Positions 56,138 to 64,000 of a stretch of DNA of 64,000 bases are shown in pieces. Each line of letters starts with the position of its first letter. Position 1 is the first letter of the stretch. The stretch lies in NCBI RefSeq assembly GCF_004102025.1, contig NZ_CP025228.1:1-64000 (forward strand), in the 5' to 3' direction. This stretch comes from Actinomyces qiguomingii. GTDB lineage: Bacteria; Actinomycetota; Actinomycetes; Actinomycetales; Actinomycetaceae. A program made the position numbers and the translations under genes. Below the pieces are notes generated by a model. That model was not told the origin of the DNA, did not search any database, and worked only from the letters and a program-made list of their open reading frames with translations.

Positions 56138-56455
56138 CTACCAGCCACCCAGGGCCCTAACCCCAGCGGCCGACTCGGCATCAGTCTCATCCAGCTCCTG
56201 CGCCACAGCACGCAGATCCAAACCCGCACCCTCCACACTCCCACCCACAGCCGTCACCGCCGTATCAACAGCCGTAGACAACAACACATACGCCGGCACA
56301 AACAAAGGCGAACACAACACCCCAAACGCATCACCCGCCAACGCCCGCCCCGCAGCATCCACCGCCACACTCACACCATCAGCCACCCCCAACGCATCAC
56401 CACCACCCAAACGCAACACCTCAGTATCAACACCAATACCCCACCCCGCACTCAC
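56138..56455 (-). CDS. EspC-like small protein (type VII secretion associated)
   Basis: About 105 aa, start probably GTG 56455 preceded by GGGGAG. The sequence SAGWGIGVDTEVLRLGGGDA ... TAVGGSVEGAGLDLRAVAQE ... is a helical, Ala/Gly-rich protein of the length and pattern of actinobacterial EspC/DUF2580-type proteins often encoded before large Esx-linked toxins. It lies between the YbaB-like and toxin genes, 79 nt before the latter. Probably a secretion partner or chaperone. Confidence 0.6.
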   Translation of the reverse strand: MSAGWGIGVDTEVLRLGGGDALGVADGVSVAVDAAGRALAGDAFGVLCSPLFVPAYVLLSTAVDTAVTAVGGSVEGAGLDLRAVAQELDETDAESAAGVRALGGW

Positions 56456-56536
56456 AACAACCAACTCCCCAACAACCAGAAGAACAAACAAAAAGAAAGA
56501 CAGTCACTCACAAACACACCAACAACCACCACCCCA

Positions 56537-57115
56537 TCATCGCCTCCCCGACCCGCCCGGAACATCCCACCCCGGAGGCTGCCGCACCGGCCAAGGCGTC
56601 ACCATCCACGCCGGCCGCCCACCACCAGACCGCCCACCATCAGACTGCCCACCGCTGGAACGCCCGCCATCAGCCTGTCCGCCATAGGCCCCACCGGCAG
56701 ACCGGGAACCCCCATCCCCGCCCACCCCAACACCAGTGACGGACCGCTCATAATCCTCCAACACCTGCCTACCCAAGGTAGAATCCACACCCACCGTCTC
56801 ATCAACCACCAACCGCACCTGCTCACCCGCCCGCCTACGCGCATCAGCCATCGCCATCATCACCGCATCCGACAAACCCCGCAACGACAAACCCTCACTG
56901 GCAGGCAGGAACGTGATCCCCAACAACCGGCCCGCCACATCAATCTCCACACTCACCTCACGACCCCGCGAACAACCCTTAACCCGGATACCCTCAGCCC
57001 GATCCCGCATCCGCACAGCCGCCCGCGCATCACGCCGCGACCGCTCCACATCCGCACGAATCCGCGCCAAACGCTCCTCAAGCGAAGCCTCACCCCAACT
57101 CACACAAACGACCAT
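56537..57115 (-). CDS. YbaB/EbfC-like DNA-binding protein
   Basis: Start taken at ATG 57115 (MVVCVSWGEASLEERLARIR); a later GTG is possible. An N-terminal coiled coil (LARIRADVERSRRDARAAV) is followed by the YbaB fold (EVSVEIDVAGRLLGITFLPA; LRGLSDAVMMAMADARRRAG) and a Gly/Ser-rich tail with GGQADGGRSSGGQSDGGRSG repeats. Such proteins commonly head actinobacterial toxin operons, as here. Molecular role unknown. Confidence 0.7.
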   Translation of the reverse strand: MVVCVSWGEASLEERLARIRADVERSRRDARAAVRMRDRAEGIRVKGCSRGREVSVEIDVAGRLLGITFLPASEGLSLRGLSDAVMMAMADARRRAGEQVRLVVDETVGVDSTLGRQVLEDYERSVTGVGVGGDGGSRSAGGAYGGQADGGRSSGGQSDGGRSGGGRPAWMVTPWPVRQPPGWDVPGGSGRR

Positions 57116-57189
57116 AACGACCCCATAACCCACACACCACCCAAACCCCATGTGACACCCACCACAACCCACCCCCCGGAGCCACCCAC

Positions 57190-57720
57190 CAACACACCCC
57201 CCAGTGGTTCGGCGCTATGTCCGAACCATGAGCGGCTGGGTGGAGCGCCTGCTTTCGCCTGCCGACGTGCTGCTCCCGCCGGATCGTCGGCTGGCAGACC
57301 ACCCGCGAGCCCGTGTGCACCGACCTGGCCCAGGGGCGCCCTGAAAATGGGTATCTGGCAGCGCCAGCGCGAGGGCGCGGACCTAAAAGGGCCTGACCCC
57401 GCCACACGCGGCCGGGGTGCGGCTGTACCGGGCCATCCGAGTGCGGGCAGGCCCTGCTCGGACTGTGATGCGGTGGCCTCGGTGGGCACCCGAGGGCGAC
57501 TTCCTTTCGGCTTCGCTCTGGCCGAGGCCCTGATACTGGCTGTACAAGGCGGAACTGATCCTTGGGCCGCCATTACCTCGACGACCACGGCCCCTGGCAG
57601 GGCATCGACGACGCCCGTGTTCGCCACCGCCCAGTGAGCGCAACTGGTCGGGCAACACCCGGCCCCACTCCGCCACAGGCATGCACGCTCCCCGGCGATG
57701 GTGTGCAGGACGGCCGTTCA
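57190..57720 (+). pseudogene. decayed IS3-type transposase remnant (right)
   Basis: Fragments of OrfB in different frames: SVGT.., ALAEAL, WLYKAELI (around 57540), YLDDHGPWQGIDDARVRH (57573-57626) and NWSGNTRPHSATGMHAP (57645-57690), the last matching the WxxxNTRRLHSA end of IS3 transposases. Homologous to 43340-43640 in the same orientation. The rest of 57173-57843 has no gene. Confidence 0.65.
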
Positions 57721-57843
57721 TGTCGATTTTCGACCCTGGGAGCACCAAGATGTGTGCGCCTGGCTACTTCGTCACTAACGCGCCCGGGCGGCCGCCTAAG
57801 GTCGCCAGCTTTCCAAACCACCAACGCCCCCCGTCGGCACTGG

Positions 57844-58857
57844 TCAGCTGCCCTCGGCGCGACCTCGGCGCCAATAGCCCATGAAGGCTACCGCCCGCCG
57901 GTCCAGCCCCCGTTCGGACACCAGGTGGCGGCGCAGGGCGCACACCGCTCCCGCCTCGCCGGCCAGCCACGCATATACGTCGGCCCGCTTGAGGGCGGCC
58001 CCGCCGCGGGCGGTGCGCGGCACCTCCCACAGCAACTCCCGATCGACGTCGATCTCCTCGACCTCCTGCGGCTGCCCCTCCGGGATGAGCTCGGCCGCAG
58101 CCCGCTTTACACCCGCCACGAGCCGCTCGCCATGCGGGTGCTCGGCACGTGCGAGCACTCGTACCTCAATGCCCGGATGTGTCGGCAGGTAGGCGGCATC
58201 GGCCGCGGTGGGCAGCTCGACGACGGCGATGCCTCGCGCTGTTGTCGGCAGGTCCTCCAGGATCCTGGCGATCGCCGGAGCCGCCGTCTCATCCCCGCCG
58301 ATCAGGAACCGGCCGGTGACGGACGGCGGCACAAAATCCACCCCGCCGGCTAACACGCCGTCCGGCTGCGCACTCAGCCAGGCCCGCGAAGGCCCCAGCA
58401 GCACTGCCGACGTGCCCGGGCGGGCGGCCCCCAGCCAGTGGGCGGCCGGGCCCAGCGGCGTATGCACCACCATGTCCACGTCGACCTGCGTCCCGGCTGT
58501 GCCCGTCCGGCTCACAGCCGGCGCGATGGGTGCAAGGTCAGCCTTACCGGCCCGGGCCGCGCCCACGGGCCCGAGTCGTACGGCGCGCGTGGTGTAGGTG
58601 CGAATCGGCGGCCGCTGCTCGGCCGGCAGGGCCCGCCAGGCGCCATACCAGTGCGGACCCGTGGGTAGGTGCGCGTAGCCGCCGTCGACGGCGGGCAGCA
58701 CCAGCTTGATCCGCTGATCCCAGCCCGGGTCGGCGAAGTCCTCCAGCTCCTCCCCGGTGAAGGTCACCCGCCGCAGATGCGGCGTGACATCCACGATCCG
58801 AACCACACGCACCGGGAAGAACCGGAACGGGGTAGGCCCAGCTGCGCGTGTGCTCAC
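57844..58857 (-). CDS. siderophore-interacting FAD/NAD(P)H reductase
   Basis: Flavoprotein that reduces ferric siderophores in the cytoplasm to release iron. The 337-aa product has the FAD-binding RTYTTRAVR motif and the SIP-type C-terminus (DVYAWLAGEAGAVCALRRHL, MGYWRRGRAEG). It is last in the siderophore operon, overlapping the ATPase gene by ATGA. Confidence 0.92.
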   Translation of the reverse strand: MSTRAAGPTPFRFFPVRVVRIVDVTPHLRRVTFTGEELEDFADPGWDQRIKLVLPAVDGGYAHLPTGPHWYGAWRALPAEQRPPIRTYTTRAVRLGPVGAARAGKADLAPIAPAVSRTGTAGTQVDVDMVVHTPLGPAAHWLGAARPGTSAVLLGPSRAWLSAQPDGVLAGGVDFVPPSVTGRFLIGGDETAAPAIARILEDLPTTARGIAVVELPTAADAAYLPTHPGIEVRVLARAEHPHGERLVAGVKRAAAELIPEGQPQEVEEIDVDRELLWEVPRTARGGAALKRADVYAWLAGEAGAVCALRRHLVSERGLDRRAVAFMGYWRRGRAEGS

Positions 58858-59864
58858 GTGTTGTCACCAGCAGCGGGAACTTGGGAAAGCAACGGGGTGG
58901 CATGCGCGGTCACCGCGCCTCCAGCTGCGTGCGCGTCGTGCCCCGAGTCCTCCGCCCCGACCACGTGATGACGTCCCTTGGGCAGCACCAGCGGCGTGTC
59001 CGAAACCGGATCGGTGATCACCTCGGCTTCCAGGCCGAACACTTCCCGCATCAGGCCGGGGCTGACCACCTGTCCGGGCGCCCCCGCGGCCACCACCCGG
59101 CCCTCGCGCATGGCGATGACATGATCTGCGTAGCGGGCCGCCAGGTTGATGTCGTGCAGCACCATAACGATGGTGGTGCCGCGTTCCCGGTTCAGGTCGG
59201 TGAGCAGATCCAGCACCTCCACCTGGTGGGTCAGGTCCAGGAAGGTGGTGGGCTCGTCCAGCAGCAGCACGTCGGTGCGCTGGGCCAGCGCCATCGCGAT
59301 CCACACCCGCTGCCGCTGCCCGCCCGAGAGCTCGTCCACGCTCCGGTCGGCCAGCTGCGCCGTGTTGGTGGCCAACAGCGCCTCCTCCACGATCCTCCGG
59401 TCCGTGGCCGAGGCGGAGCGGAACAGCCCCTGGTGCGGGTGCCGGGCGCGGCCCACCAGATCGGCGACGACGATCCCCTCCGGCGCGATCGGCTGCTGCG
59501 GCAGCAGCCCAAGCCGGGTGGCTAGGCGCTTGGTCGGAATCGTGGTGACATCTCGGCCATCAAGCAGCACCGACCCGGACGCTGGCGCCAGAATCCGCGC
59601 CATGGTCTTCAGCAGGGTTGACTTCCCGCAGGCGTTCGCCCCCACAATCACCGTGATGGCGCCCGTGGGCACGGTGATATCGACGCCGTCGACGACGGTG
59701 CGCCGCCCATATCCGGAGCGCAGTCGCCGGGTGCTCAGGCTGCGGGCGGTGGCGCGGCCGGATTCGCGGGTCCTGTCGCGTGAATCGGCCGGATCGGTTG
59801 GTTTTGCTGGGGCTGCGCAGGCCCCGACCGGTGTCGCGCCGGGCCGGACTTGACCAGGATTCAT
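58854..59864 (-). CDS. iron-siderophore ABC transporter ATPase (FecE/FepC-like)
   Basis: A 336-aa ATPase. Walker A GANACGKSTLLKT, signature LSGGQRQRVWIAMALAQ, Walker B VLLLDEPTTFLD, and switch His in VLHDINLAARYADH. The first ~45 residues are an unusual Pro/Arg-rich extension; translation might start later. The C-terminal ~35 residues are also extra. It overlaps neighbours at both ends by 4 nt. Confidence 0.92.
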   Translation of the reverse strand: MNPGQVRPGATPVGACAAPAKPTDPADSRDRTRESGRATARSLSTRRLRSGYGRRTVVDGVDITVPTGAITVIVGANACGKSTLLKTMARILAPASGSVLLDGRDVTTIPTKRLATRLGLLPQQPIAPEGIVVADLVGRARHPHQGLFRSASATDRRIVEEALLATNTAQLADRSVDELSGGQRQRVWIAMALAQRTDVLLLDEPTTFLDLTHQVEVLDLLTDLNRERGTTIVMVLHDINLAARYADHVIAMREGRVVAAGAPGQVVSPGLMREVFGLEAEVITDPVSDTPLVLPKGRHHVVGAEDSGHDAHAAGGAVTAHATPLLSQVPAAGDNT

Positions 59865-60985
59865 GCGGAGGTTCCCTCCCGGTTAAGGCGGATGAGTTGA
59901 AGCAGCAGGTAGGGGGCGCCGATGATTCCGGTGACCACCCCGACCGGCAGCGCGGTGGGGAACAAATGCTGACCGGCCAGGTCCGCGCCAAGCACTATTG
60001 CGGCCCCCATCAGCGCCGACGGCGCCAGCAACGCCCGGTCGGTGCGCCCCACTAGACGGGCGGTGATCGGGCCGGCGAGGAAGGCGACGAATGAGATTGG
60101 CCCGGTGGCCGCTGTCGCGAAGGCCGCCAGCGCCACGGTGGACAGCAACAGCACCAGGCGGGTGCGGTTCACATGCACCCCCAGGCCGGTCGCCGTCTCT
60201 TCACCCAGCGAAAGCGCGGTCAGATTCCGTCCCAGCGCGAGCAGCGTGCCGCCGAGGACGACGACGGCGCCGCCCAGCACCGGCACCTGCGCCCAGCCGG
60301 CGTCCCCCAGCGATCCCGACAGCCAGCGCATGGCGTCGGCGACGGAGTAGATCGAGGCCTTCAACTGCAAGTAGGAGATTACGGAGGAAAACATGGCGGA
60401 GATGCCGATGCCGATCAGGATCAGGCGCCCGCCCTGGGTGCTGCCAGACCCCGACAGCAGGTAGATGACCAGGGCCGTGCCCAGCCCGCATACCAGTGCC
60501 AGCAGGTTCACGCGCAGGCCGGACCACCCCAGCACCACAATCGCGAAGACCGCCGCCATGGACGCCCCGGAGGTGATGCCGATGATGTCCGGGCTGGCGA
60601 GCTGGTTGCGGAGCATCGTCTGACAGGTGCGGCCCGCCATTCCGAATGCGAGCCCCGCCGTCAACCCCAGCAGGGCGCGGGGCAGGCGCAACTGCCCGAC
60701 GGCGAAGGACGCCCCGGGCACGTCCCGCCCCGCCATCACGGCAATCACTTCGGCGGGGGAGTACCAGATCGAGCCGTACAGCACCATCACCCACCACAGG
60801 CAGAACACGAGCAGCGCCAACGCCGTCGTGACGGTAAGGTAACGGCGTCGGCGACGGCGGCGACCCGCCTCGGTGAAACCCGGCCGCGGATCGTTAACGG
60901 GAGATCCGCGGCCGACGCGATAAGGACTCGTACCCGGCGCGGCGCAGGTCGCTAAGGATGCGGTTGCCACACCGGGGGTGCTCAC
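59861..60985 (-). CDS. iron-siderophore ABC transporter permease (FecCD family), second
   Basis: A 374-aa FecCD permease with about nine helices. Motifs: LRLPRALLGLTAGLAFGMAG near the first helix, SPDIIGITSGAS, and the C-terminal FVAFLAGPITARLVGRTDR. Starts with a ~35-residue hydrophilic extension; overlaps flanking genes by 4 nt. Confidence 0.93.
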   Translation of the reverse strand: MSTPGVATASLATCAAPGTSPYRVGRGSPVNDPRPGFTEAGRRRRRRRYLTVTTALALLVFCLWWVMVLYGSIWYSPAEVIAVMAGRDVPGASFAVGQLRLPRALLGLTAGLAFGMAGRTCQTMLRNQLASPDIIGITSGASMAAVFAIVVLGWSGLRVNLLALVCGLGTALVIYLLSGSGSTQGGRLILIGIGISAMFSSVISYLQLKASIYSVADAMRWLSGSLGDAGWAQVPVLGGAVVVLGGTLLALGRNLTALSLGEETATGLGVHVNRTRLVLLLSTVALAAFATAATGPISFVAFLAGPITARLVGRTDRALLAPSALMGAAIVLGADLAGQHLFPTALPVGVVTGIIGAPYLLLQLIRLNREGTSA

Positions 60986-62082
60986 AGTTCACGCACCTTA
61001 GCGCCACGGGCAATCGCGATCAGAACCGGGGCACCCACGAAAGCGGTCACCACACCCACACTCACCTCACCGGGGCGGGCGATCACCCGCCCCAGCACGT
61101 CCGCGAAGGTCAGTAGCGCCGCGCCGCCCAGGGCCGCCAAGGGTAGCAGCCACCGGTTATCCGGCCCCACCAGCATGCGTACGGCATGCGGCACCATCAG
61201 CCCGACGAAACCGATCGGGCCGGCCAGCGCCGTCGTCGTCGCACAGGCAATTACGCCAGCGGCCGCCGCCAGCAGGCGGGTGCGGCCCACCTTCACCCCC
61301 AGTCCCACGGCCATCTGTTCACCCAGTGCCAGGGAGTTCAGTGGTCGGGCCACTGTGGCGGCCAGGGCGGCGGCCAGCAGCAGGAAGGGGGCGACGGTGG
61401 CCAGCGCGGCCCAGGAGCCTCGCCCCAGCGAGCCCACCTGCCAGAAGCGGAAATCGGTCAGCCCCTCGGCTCGCGGCAGCATGATGGCGCTTATCAGCGC
61501 GGACAGGGCCGCGCTCGTGGCTACGCCGGCCAGGGCCAGCTTGACCGGTGTGGTGCCGCCAGGCCCGAGCGAGCCGATGGTGTACACGACCACTGCGGTG
61601 GCCCCCGCCCCGACCATCGCCACCCACAGGTACTCCCACAGCGAGGATATGTGTGCGAAGGCGATGGCGGCGACAACCGCCAGCGACGCCCCGGTATTGA
61701 CGCCGAGGATGCCGGGGTCGGCGATCGGATTGCGGGTGAGCGCCTGCATGAGCGCCCCCGATACCCCCAGCGCCGCCCCTGCGACCACGGCGGTGGCCGT
61801 GCGCGGCACCCGCTCTGCCACCGCCAGCGCGCCGAGCTCCTGGCCCCTGCCGGTCAGGCCGTCCAGAATCTCCCCGAGACTGACCACGCGCGCACCGAAG
61901 GCTATTGAGCACACGATGGCGAGTGCCAGCAGGGCGGTGAGAAGACCGAGCGCCACCAGCGGTCGGCGGGCGCGGACGGGCCGGGAGGACCGGAATTCGC
62001 CTGGCGGTTCGGTGGGCGCGCCGGAGGCGGTATCCGACGGCGTAACTGGATCGGGCGGGGCGAGCGGGCCGTGGGCGGTCAC
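60982..62082 (-). CDS. iron-siderophore ABC transporter permease (FecCD family), first
   Basis: A 366-aa FecCD permease, partner of the next gene. ERVPRTATAVVAGAALGVSG, NPIADPGILGVNTGAS and GPIGFVGLMVPHAVRMLVG are family signatures. A hydrophilic Pro-rich N-terminus (~40 aa) precedes the first helix. It starts 10 nt after the binding-protein stop. Confidence 0.94.
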   Translation of the reverse strand: MTAHGPLAPPDPVTPSDTASGAPTEPPGEFRSSRPVRARRPLVALGLLTALLALAIVCSIAFGARVVSLGEILDGLTGRGQELGALAVAERVPRTATAVVAGAALGVSGALMQALTRNPIADPGILGVNTGASLAVVAAIAFAHISSLWEYLWVAMVGAGATAVVVYTIGSLGPGGTTPVKLALAGVATSAALSALISAIMLPRAEGLTDFRFWQVGSLGRGSWAALATVAPFLLLAAALAATVARPLNSLALGEQMAVGLGVKVGRTRLLAAAAGVIACATTTALAGPIGFVGLMVPHAVRMLVGPDNRWLLPLAALGGAALLTFADVLGRVIARPGEVSVGVVTAFVGAPVLIAIARGAKVREL

Positions 62083-62092
62083 TTGTGGTCGC

Positions 62093-63145
62093 TCAGGAGG
62101 CGGCGGCCTTGTCCGCGGCGGCGGCGATCAGGGCGACATATTCCTTGATGCCCCACGGGATGGACAGCGGGCCGGGGTTGGTGGAGGCCGACAGCGGCGC
62201 GCCGTTGCCGACGAACGCGACCGCGCCGTTCTTGATGGCGGGGATGGTGCCCACCAGTGAGTCGGCCTGAAGAGCGGCCAGGTCGGAGTTCTCCCCGTAG
62301 ATGATCATCACGTCCACATCCGCTACTTGGTCGGCGTTTTCGCTGGAGACGTCAATGAAGAAGGTCTCCGGTTCGGCGTCGGAGACGGCCTGCACGGACG
62401 CGGGAATGGTCATGCCCAGGTCGGTCATGAAGGCGGTGCGCGGATCGGCGGTGGTGTAGAAGCCGATTGTGGAGGTGTCGGACTGGCTCATGTAGAAGAA
62501 GGCCGCCGACTTGCCGGCGATCTGTGGGTACTGGGCGACGGCGTCGTCGATCTGCTGCTCCAGGTCGGTGATGAGGGCATCGCCCTGCTCGGCCAGGCCC
62601 ATGGCCTGGGAGTTCAGGCGAATCATTTCCCGCCACTTGGTCCCCCAGGGCACGCCGGGGTAGGCAACGGTGGGGGCAATCTTGGTCAAGGTGTCGTAAT
62701 CCTCCTGGCTCAGACCGGAGTAGGCGGCCAGGATCACATCGGGGTGGGTCTCGGCGATGGCCTCGAAGTCGTAGCCGTCGGTGTCGTCGAACAGTACGGG
62801 CTGCTCGGCGCCTGCGGCAACGAGCTCGTCGACCTTCTGCTTGGTCCACTCCATCATGCCGGAGCCGTCCTCCGTGCCCCATTCCTGGCTGGAAAGGCCG
62901 GCGGGCATGACGTCCAGCGCCAGCGCGACGTCATGGTTGCCCCAGGCGATGGCCGTGAAGCGGGAGGCGCCGGCGGGGATGACGGTAGTGCCGAAGGCGT
63001 GTTCGACGCTGATCTCCCCGGTGGTTACCGCGGTGGCGACGGAAGCGGTGGAGTTGTCGGAGGAATCGGCGGTGCAAGCGGCCAGGATCGCGGCGATGGG
63101 TGCGGCCAGGCCGGCCGTCAGGAAGGACTTGCGTGAGACGGTCAC
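62093..63145 (-). CDS. iron-siderophore substrate-binding lipoprotein
   Basis: A 350-aa extracytoplasmic binding protein. The signal peptide has a twin-Arg-free n-region and lipobox IAAILAACTADSS, giving a lipid-anchored Cys. The FepB/FecB-like fold is seen in DVILAAYSGLSQEDYDTLTK and MIIYGENSDLAALQADSLVG. First gene of the five-gene iron operon and probably under the DtxR-like site upstream. Confidence 0.92.
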   Translation of the reverse strand: MTVSRKSFLTAGLAAPIAAILAACTADSSDNSTASVATAVTTGEISVEHAFGTTVIPAGASRFTAIAWGNHDVALALDVMPAGLSSQEWGTEDGSGMMEWTKQKVDELVAAGAEQPVLFDDTDGYDFEAIAETHPDVILAAYSGLSQEDYDTLTKIAPTVAYPGVPWGTKWREMIRLNSQAMGLAEQGDALITDLEQQIDDAVAQYPQIAGKSAAFFYMSQSDTSTIGFYTTADPRTAFMTDLGMTIPASVQAVSDAEPETFFIDVSSENADQVADVDVMIIYGENSDLAALQADSLVGTIPAIKNGAVAFVGNGAPLSASTNPGPLSIPWGIKEYVALIAAAADKAAAS

Positions 63146-63193
63146 AGAGGTCTCGCTCTCGGTCGCGGATAAGTGAACGGCTAGAACATTAGT

Positions 63194-63212
63194 AGAGGTG
63201 AGGCTGTCCTCA
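63194..63212 (-). promoter_or_regulatory. DtxR/IdeR-like operator of the siderophore operon
   Basis: AGAGGTGAGGCTGTCCTCA matches 13 of 19 positions of the DtxR/IdeR consensus and has a clear dyad (GAGG..CCTC). It is 49-67 nt upstream of the binding-protein start. The rest of 63146-63437 contains three GCCGCCCGCGC-type repeats (63303-63355) and the ribosome binding site of the divergent gene. Confidence 0.5.
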
Positions 63213-63437
63213 TAGATGGGATTGCGTGCAATGCCCCACTCCGGGCCCGGGCGGCCAGAGCGTCAGGCGCCTGCGTCGTCACCGCCTCTCGCACCTGCGC
63301 CACCGCTGCCGCCCGCGCTACCGCCGCCGCCCGCGCCTCTGCCGCCCGCGCATTGGCGCCTTCGATGGAAGCGATCATTTAAGTTATCCGCAGGGGGCGC
63401 ACGCCTCCGCCACCAGTTTCTACGCGAAGGAGCGGAT

Positions 63438-64000
63438 ATGAGTCAGCAGAGCCACAATGATCCCGGAGCGGACACCGGAATGGATCCCCGCGAGGTGGAA
63501 GTGCGCCGGCGCATGGCCGCCCAGGAGCTGTACCTGGATGAGGGGCCGGGCTTGGAGGCGTTGACCGAGCAGCGCATCCGCGGCAAGGAGCTCGCCGCCG
63601 CCTATAACGCCACCTCGCCGCGTGACGCCGAGGGGCGCCGACGTCTGCTTGAGGAGATCTTCGACCAGATCGGTGAGTACTTCTGGGTGGAGCCGCCGCT
63701 GCACGTCGCCTACGGCAGCCACACGCGGGTGGGCTCACCCGTGTACGCCAACGCGGGGCTGCAGATAATTGACGACTCTCCGGTGACTATCGGCAACCGG
63801 GTGATGTTCGGCCCGCGGGTGATGATCGCCACCGCCGGCCATCCCATCCATCCCGAGGCCCGCGACCGCGGCCAGCAGTTCTCCGCACCGGTGGTGATCG
63901 AGGATGACGTGTGGATCGGCGGGAATGTGACGATCCTGCCGGGGGTGACCATAGGCCGCGGCTCCGTGATCGCGGCGGGCGCCGTCGTCAACGCCAATGT
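63438..64000 (+). CDS. maltose/galactoside O-acetyltransferase-like enzyme, 3' end outside window
   Basis: A partial frame of at least 187 codons from ATG 63438, preceded by GAAGGAGCG, open to the window edge. N-terminal Mac domain (RRRMAAQELYLDEGPGLEAL, RGKELAAAYNATSP) and a left-handed beta-helix of hexapeptide repeats (IIDDSPVTIGNRVMFGPRVM, IEDDVWIGGNVTILPGVTIG) with the catalytic His in TAGHPIHPEARDRG. It transfers acetyl from acetyl-CoA to sugars. Divergent from the iron operon. Confidence 0.92.
   Translation, partial: MSQQSHNDPGADTGMDPREVEVRRRMAAQELYLDEGPGLEALTEQRIRGKELAAAYNATSPRDAEGRRRLLEEIFDQIGEYFWVEPPLHVAYGSHTRVGSPVYANAGLQIIDDSPVTIGNRVMFGPRVMIATAGHPIHPEARDRGQQFSAPVVIEDDVWIGGNVTILPGVTIGRGSVIAAGAVVNAN

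Noticed and set aside
56030..57637. 535-codon plus-strand frame
   Set aside because: Low-complexity Thr/Pro/His shadow of the EspC-like and YbaB-like genes running into the IS3 remnant.
63181..63378. 65-aa Ala-rich frame on the minus strand
   Set aside because: Composition comes from GCC-rich repeats, it overlaps the probable iron-operon promoter and lacks a ribosome binding site.

Overview
The window is a high-GC actinobacterial chromosome segment at the replication origin. Gene order dnaA-dnaN-recF-DUF721-gyrB-gyrA-DUF3566-tRNA-Ile-DLW-39-tRNA-Ala, the fhaA-fhaB-pstP-rodA-pbpA-pknA-pknB cluster, CrgA plus a class E sortase, and luxS together point to Actinomyces or a close relative in the Actinomycetaceae (inference from gene content; no database search was possible).

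Layout. 1-15 kb: replication and topoisomerase genes on the + strand, with a three-gene ECF transporter operon (5.2-8.1 kb) on the other strand behind two metal-regulator-like operators. 14.2-15.6 kb has no gene: it holds a long repeat element with inverted ends, then a cluster of DnaA-box-like 9-mers. 15.6-30.7 kb: rhomboid protease, cyclophilin, a repetitive membrane protein, aldo/keto reductase, CrgA, class E sortase, the seven-gene Ser/Thr kinase and peptidoglycan-synthesis operon, tRNA-Leu and a VanZ-like protein. 31.2-31.7 kb is a CRISPR array of seven 37-nt repeats without cas genes in the window. 33-42.5 kb: an AspT/YidE-type permease, MTA/SAH nucleosidase and LuxS (methyl-cycle detoxification and AI-2), an alpha/beta hydrolase, and an overlapping operon of a DASS transporter, a cyclic-nucleotide-domain histidine kinase and a stand-alone receiver, then an AI-2E family protein.

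42.5-57.8 kb is an accessory island bounded by two decayed IS3-type transposase remnants in the same orientation. It contains conjugative-element-like leftovers, an IS5-type remnant, an ISAs1 element (10-bp target duplication) that has cut an Imm1-like immunity gene in two, an IS1634-type element nested in that ISAs1 and flanked by ~970-bp direct copies of it, two near-identical Imm52-like immunity genes separated by an intact IS3 element, and a probable type VII-secreted toxin with a C-terminal Tox-REase-5-like nuclease domain, preceded by EspC-like and YbaB-like genes.

57.8-63.2 kb is a siderophore uptake operon (binding lipoprotein, two FecCD permeases, ATPase, siderophore-interacting flavoprotein) behind a DtxR-like operator. 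The window ends inside a maltose O-acetyltransferase-like gene.

A mosaic, non-coding repeat family with CGAGTTCGGTAGATAT-type ends occurs at four gene boundaries (14.2, 20.4, 32.3 and 42.9 kb). Translational coupling by ATGA overlaps is frequent.
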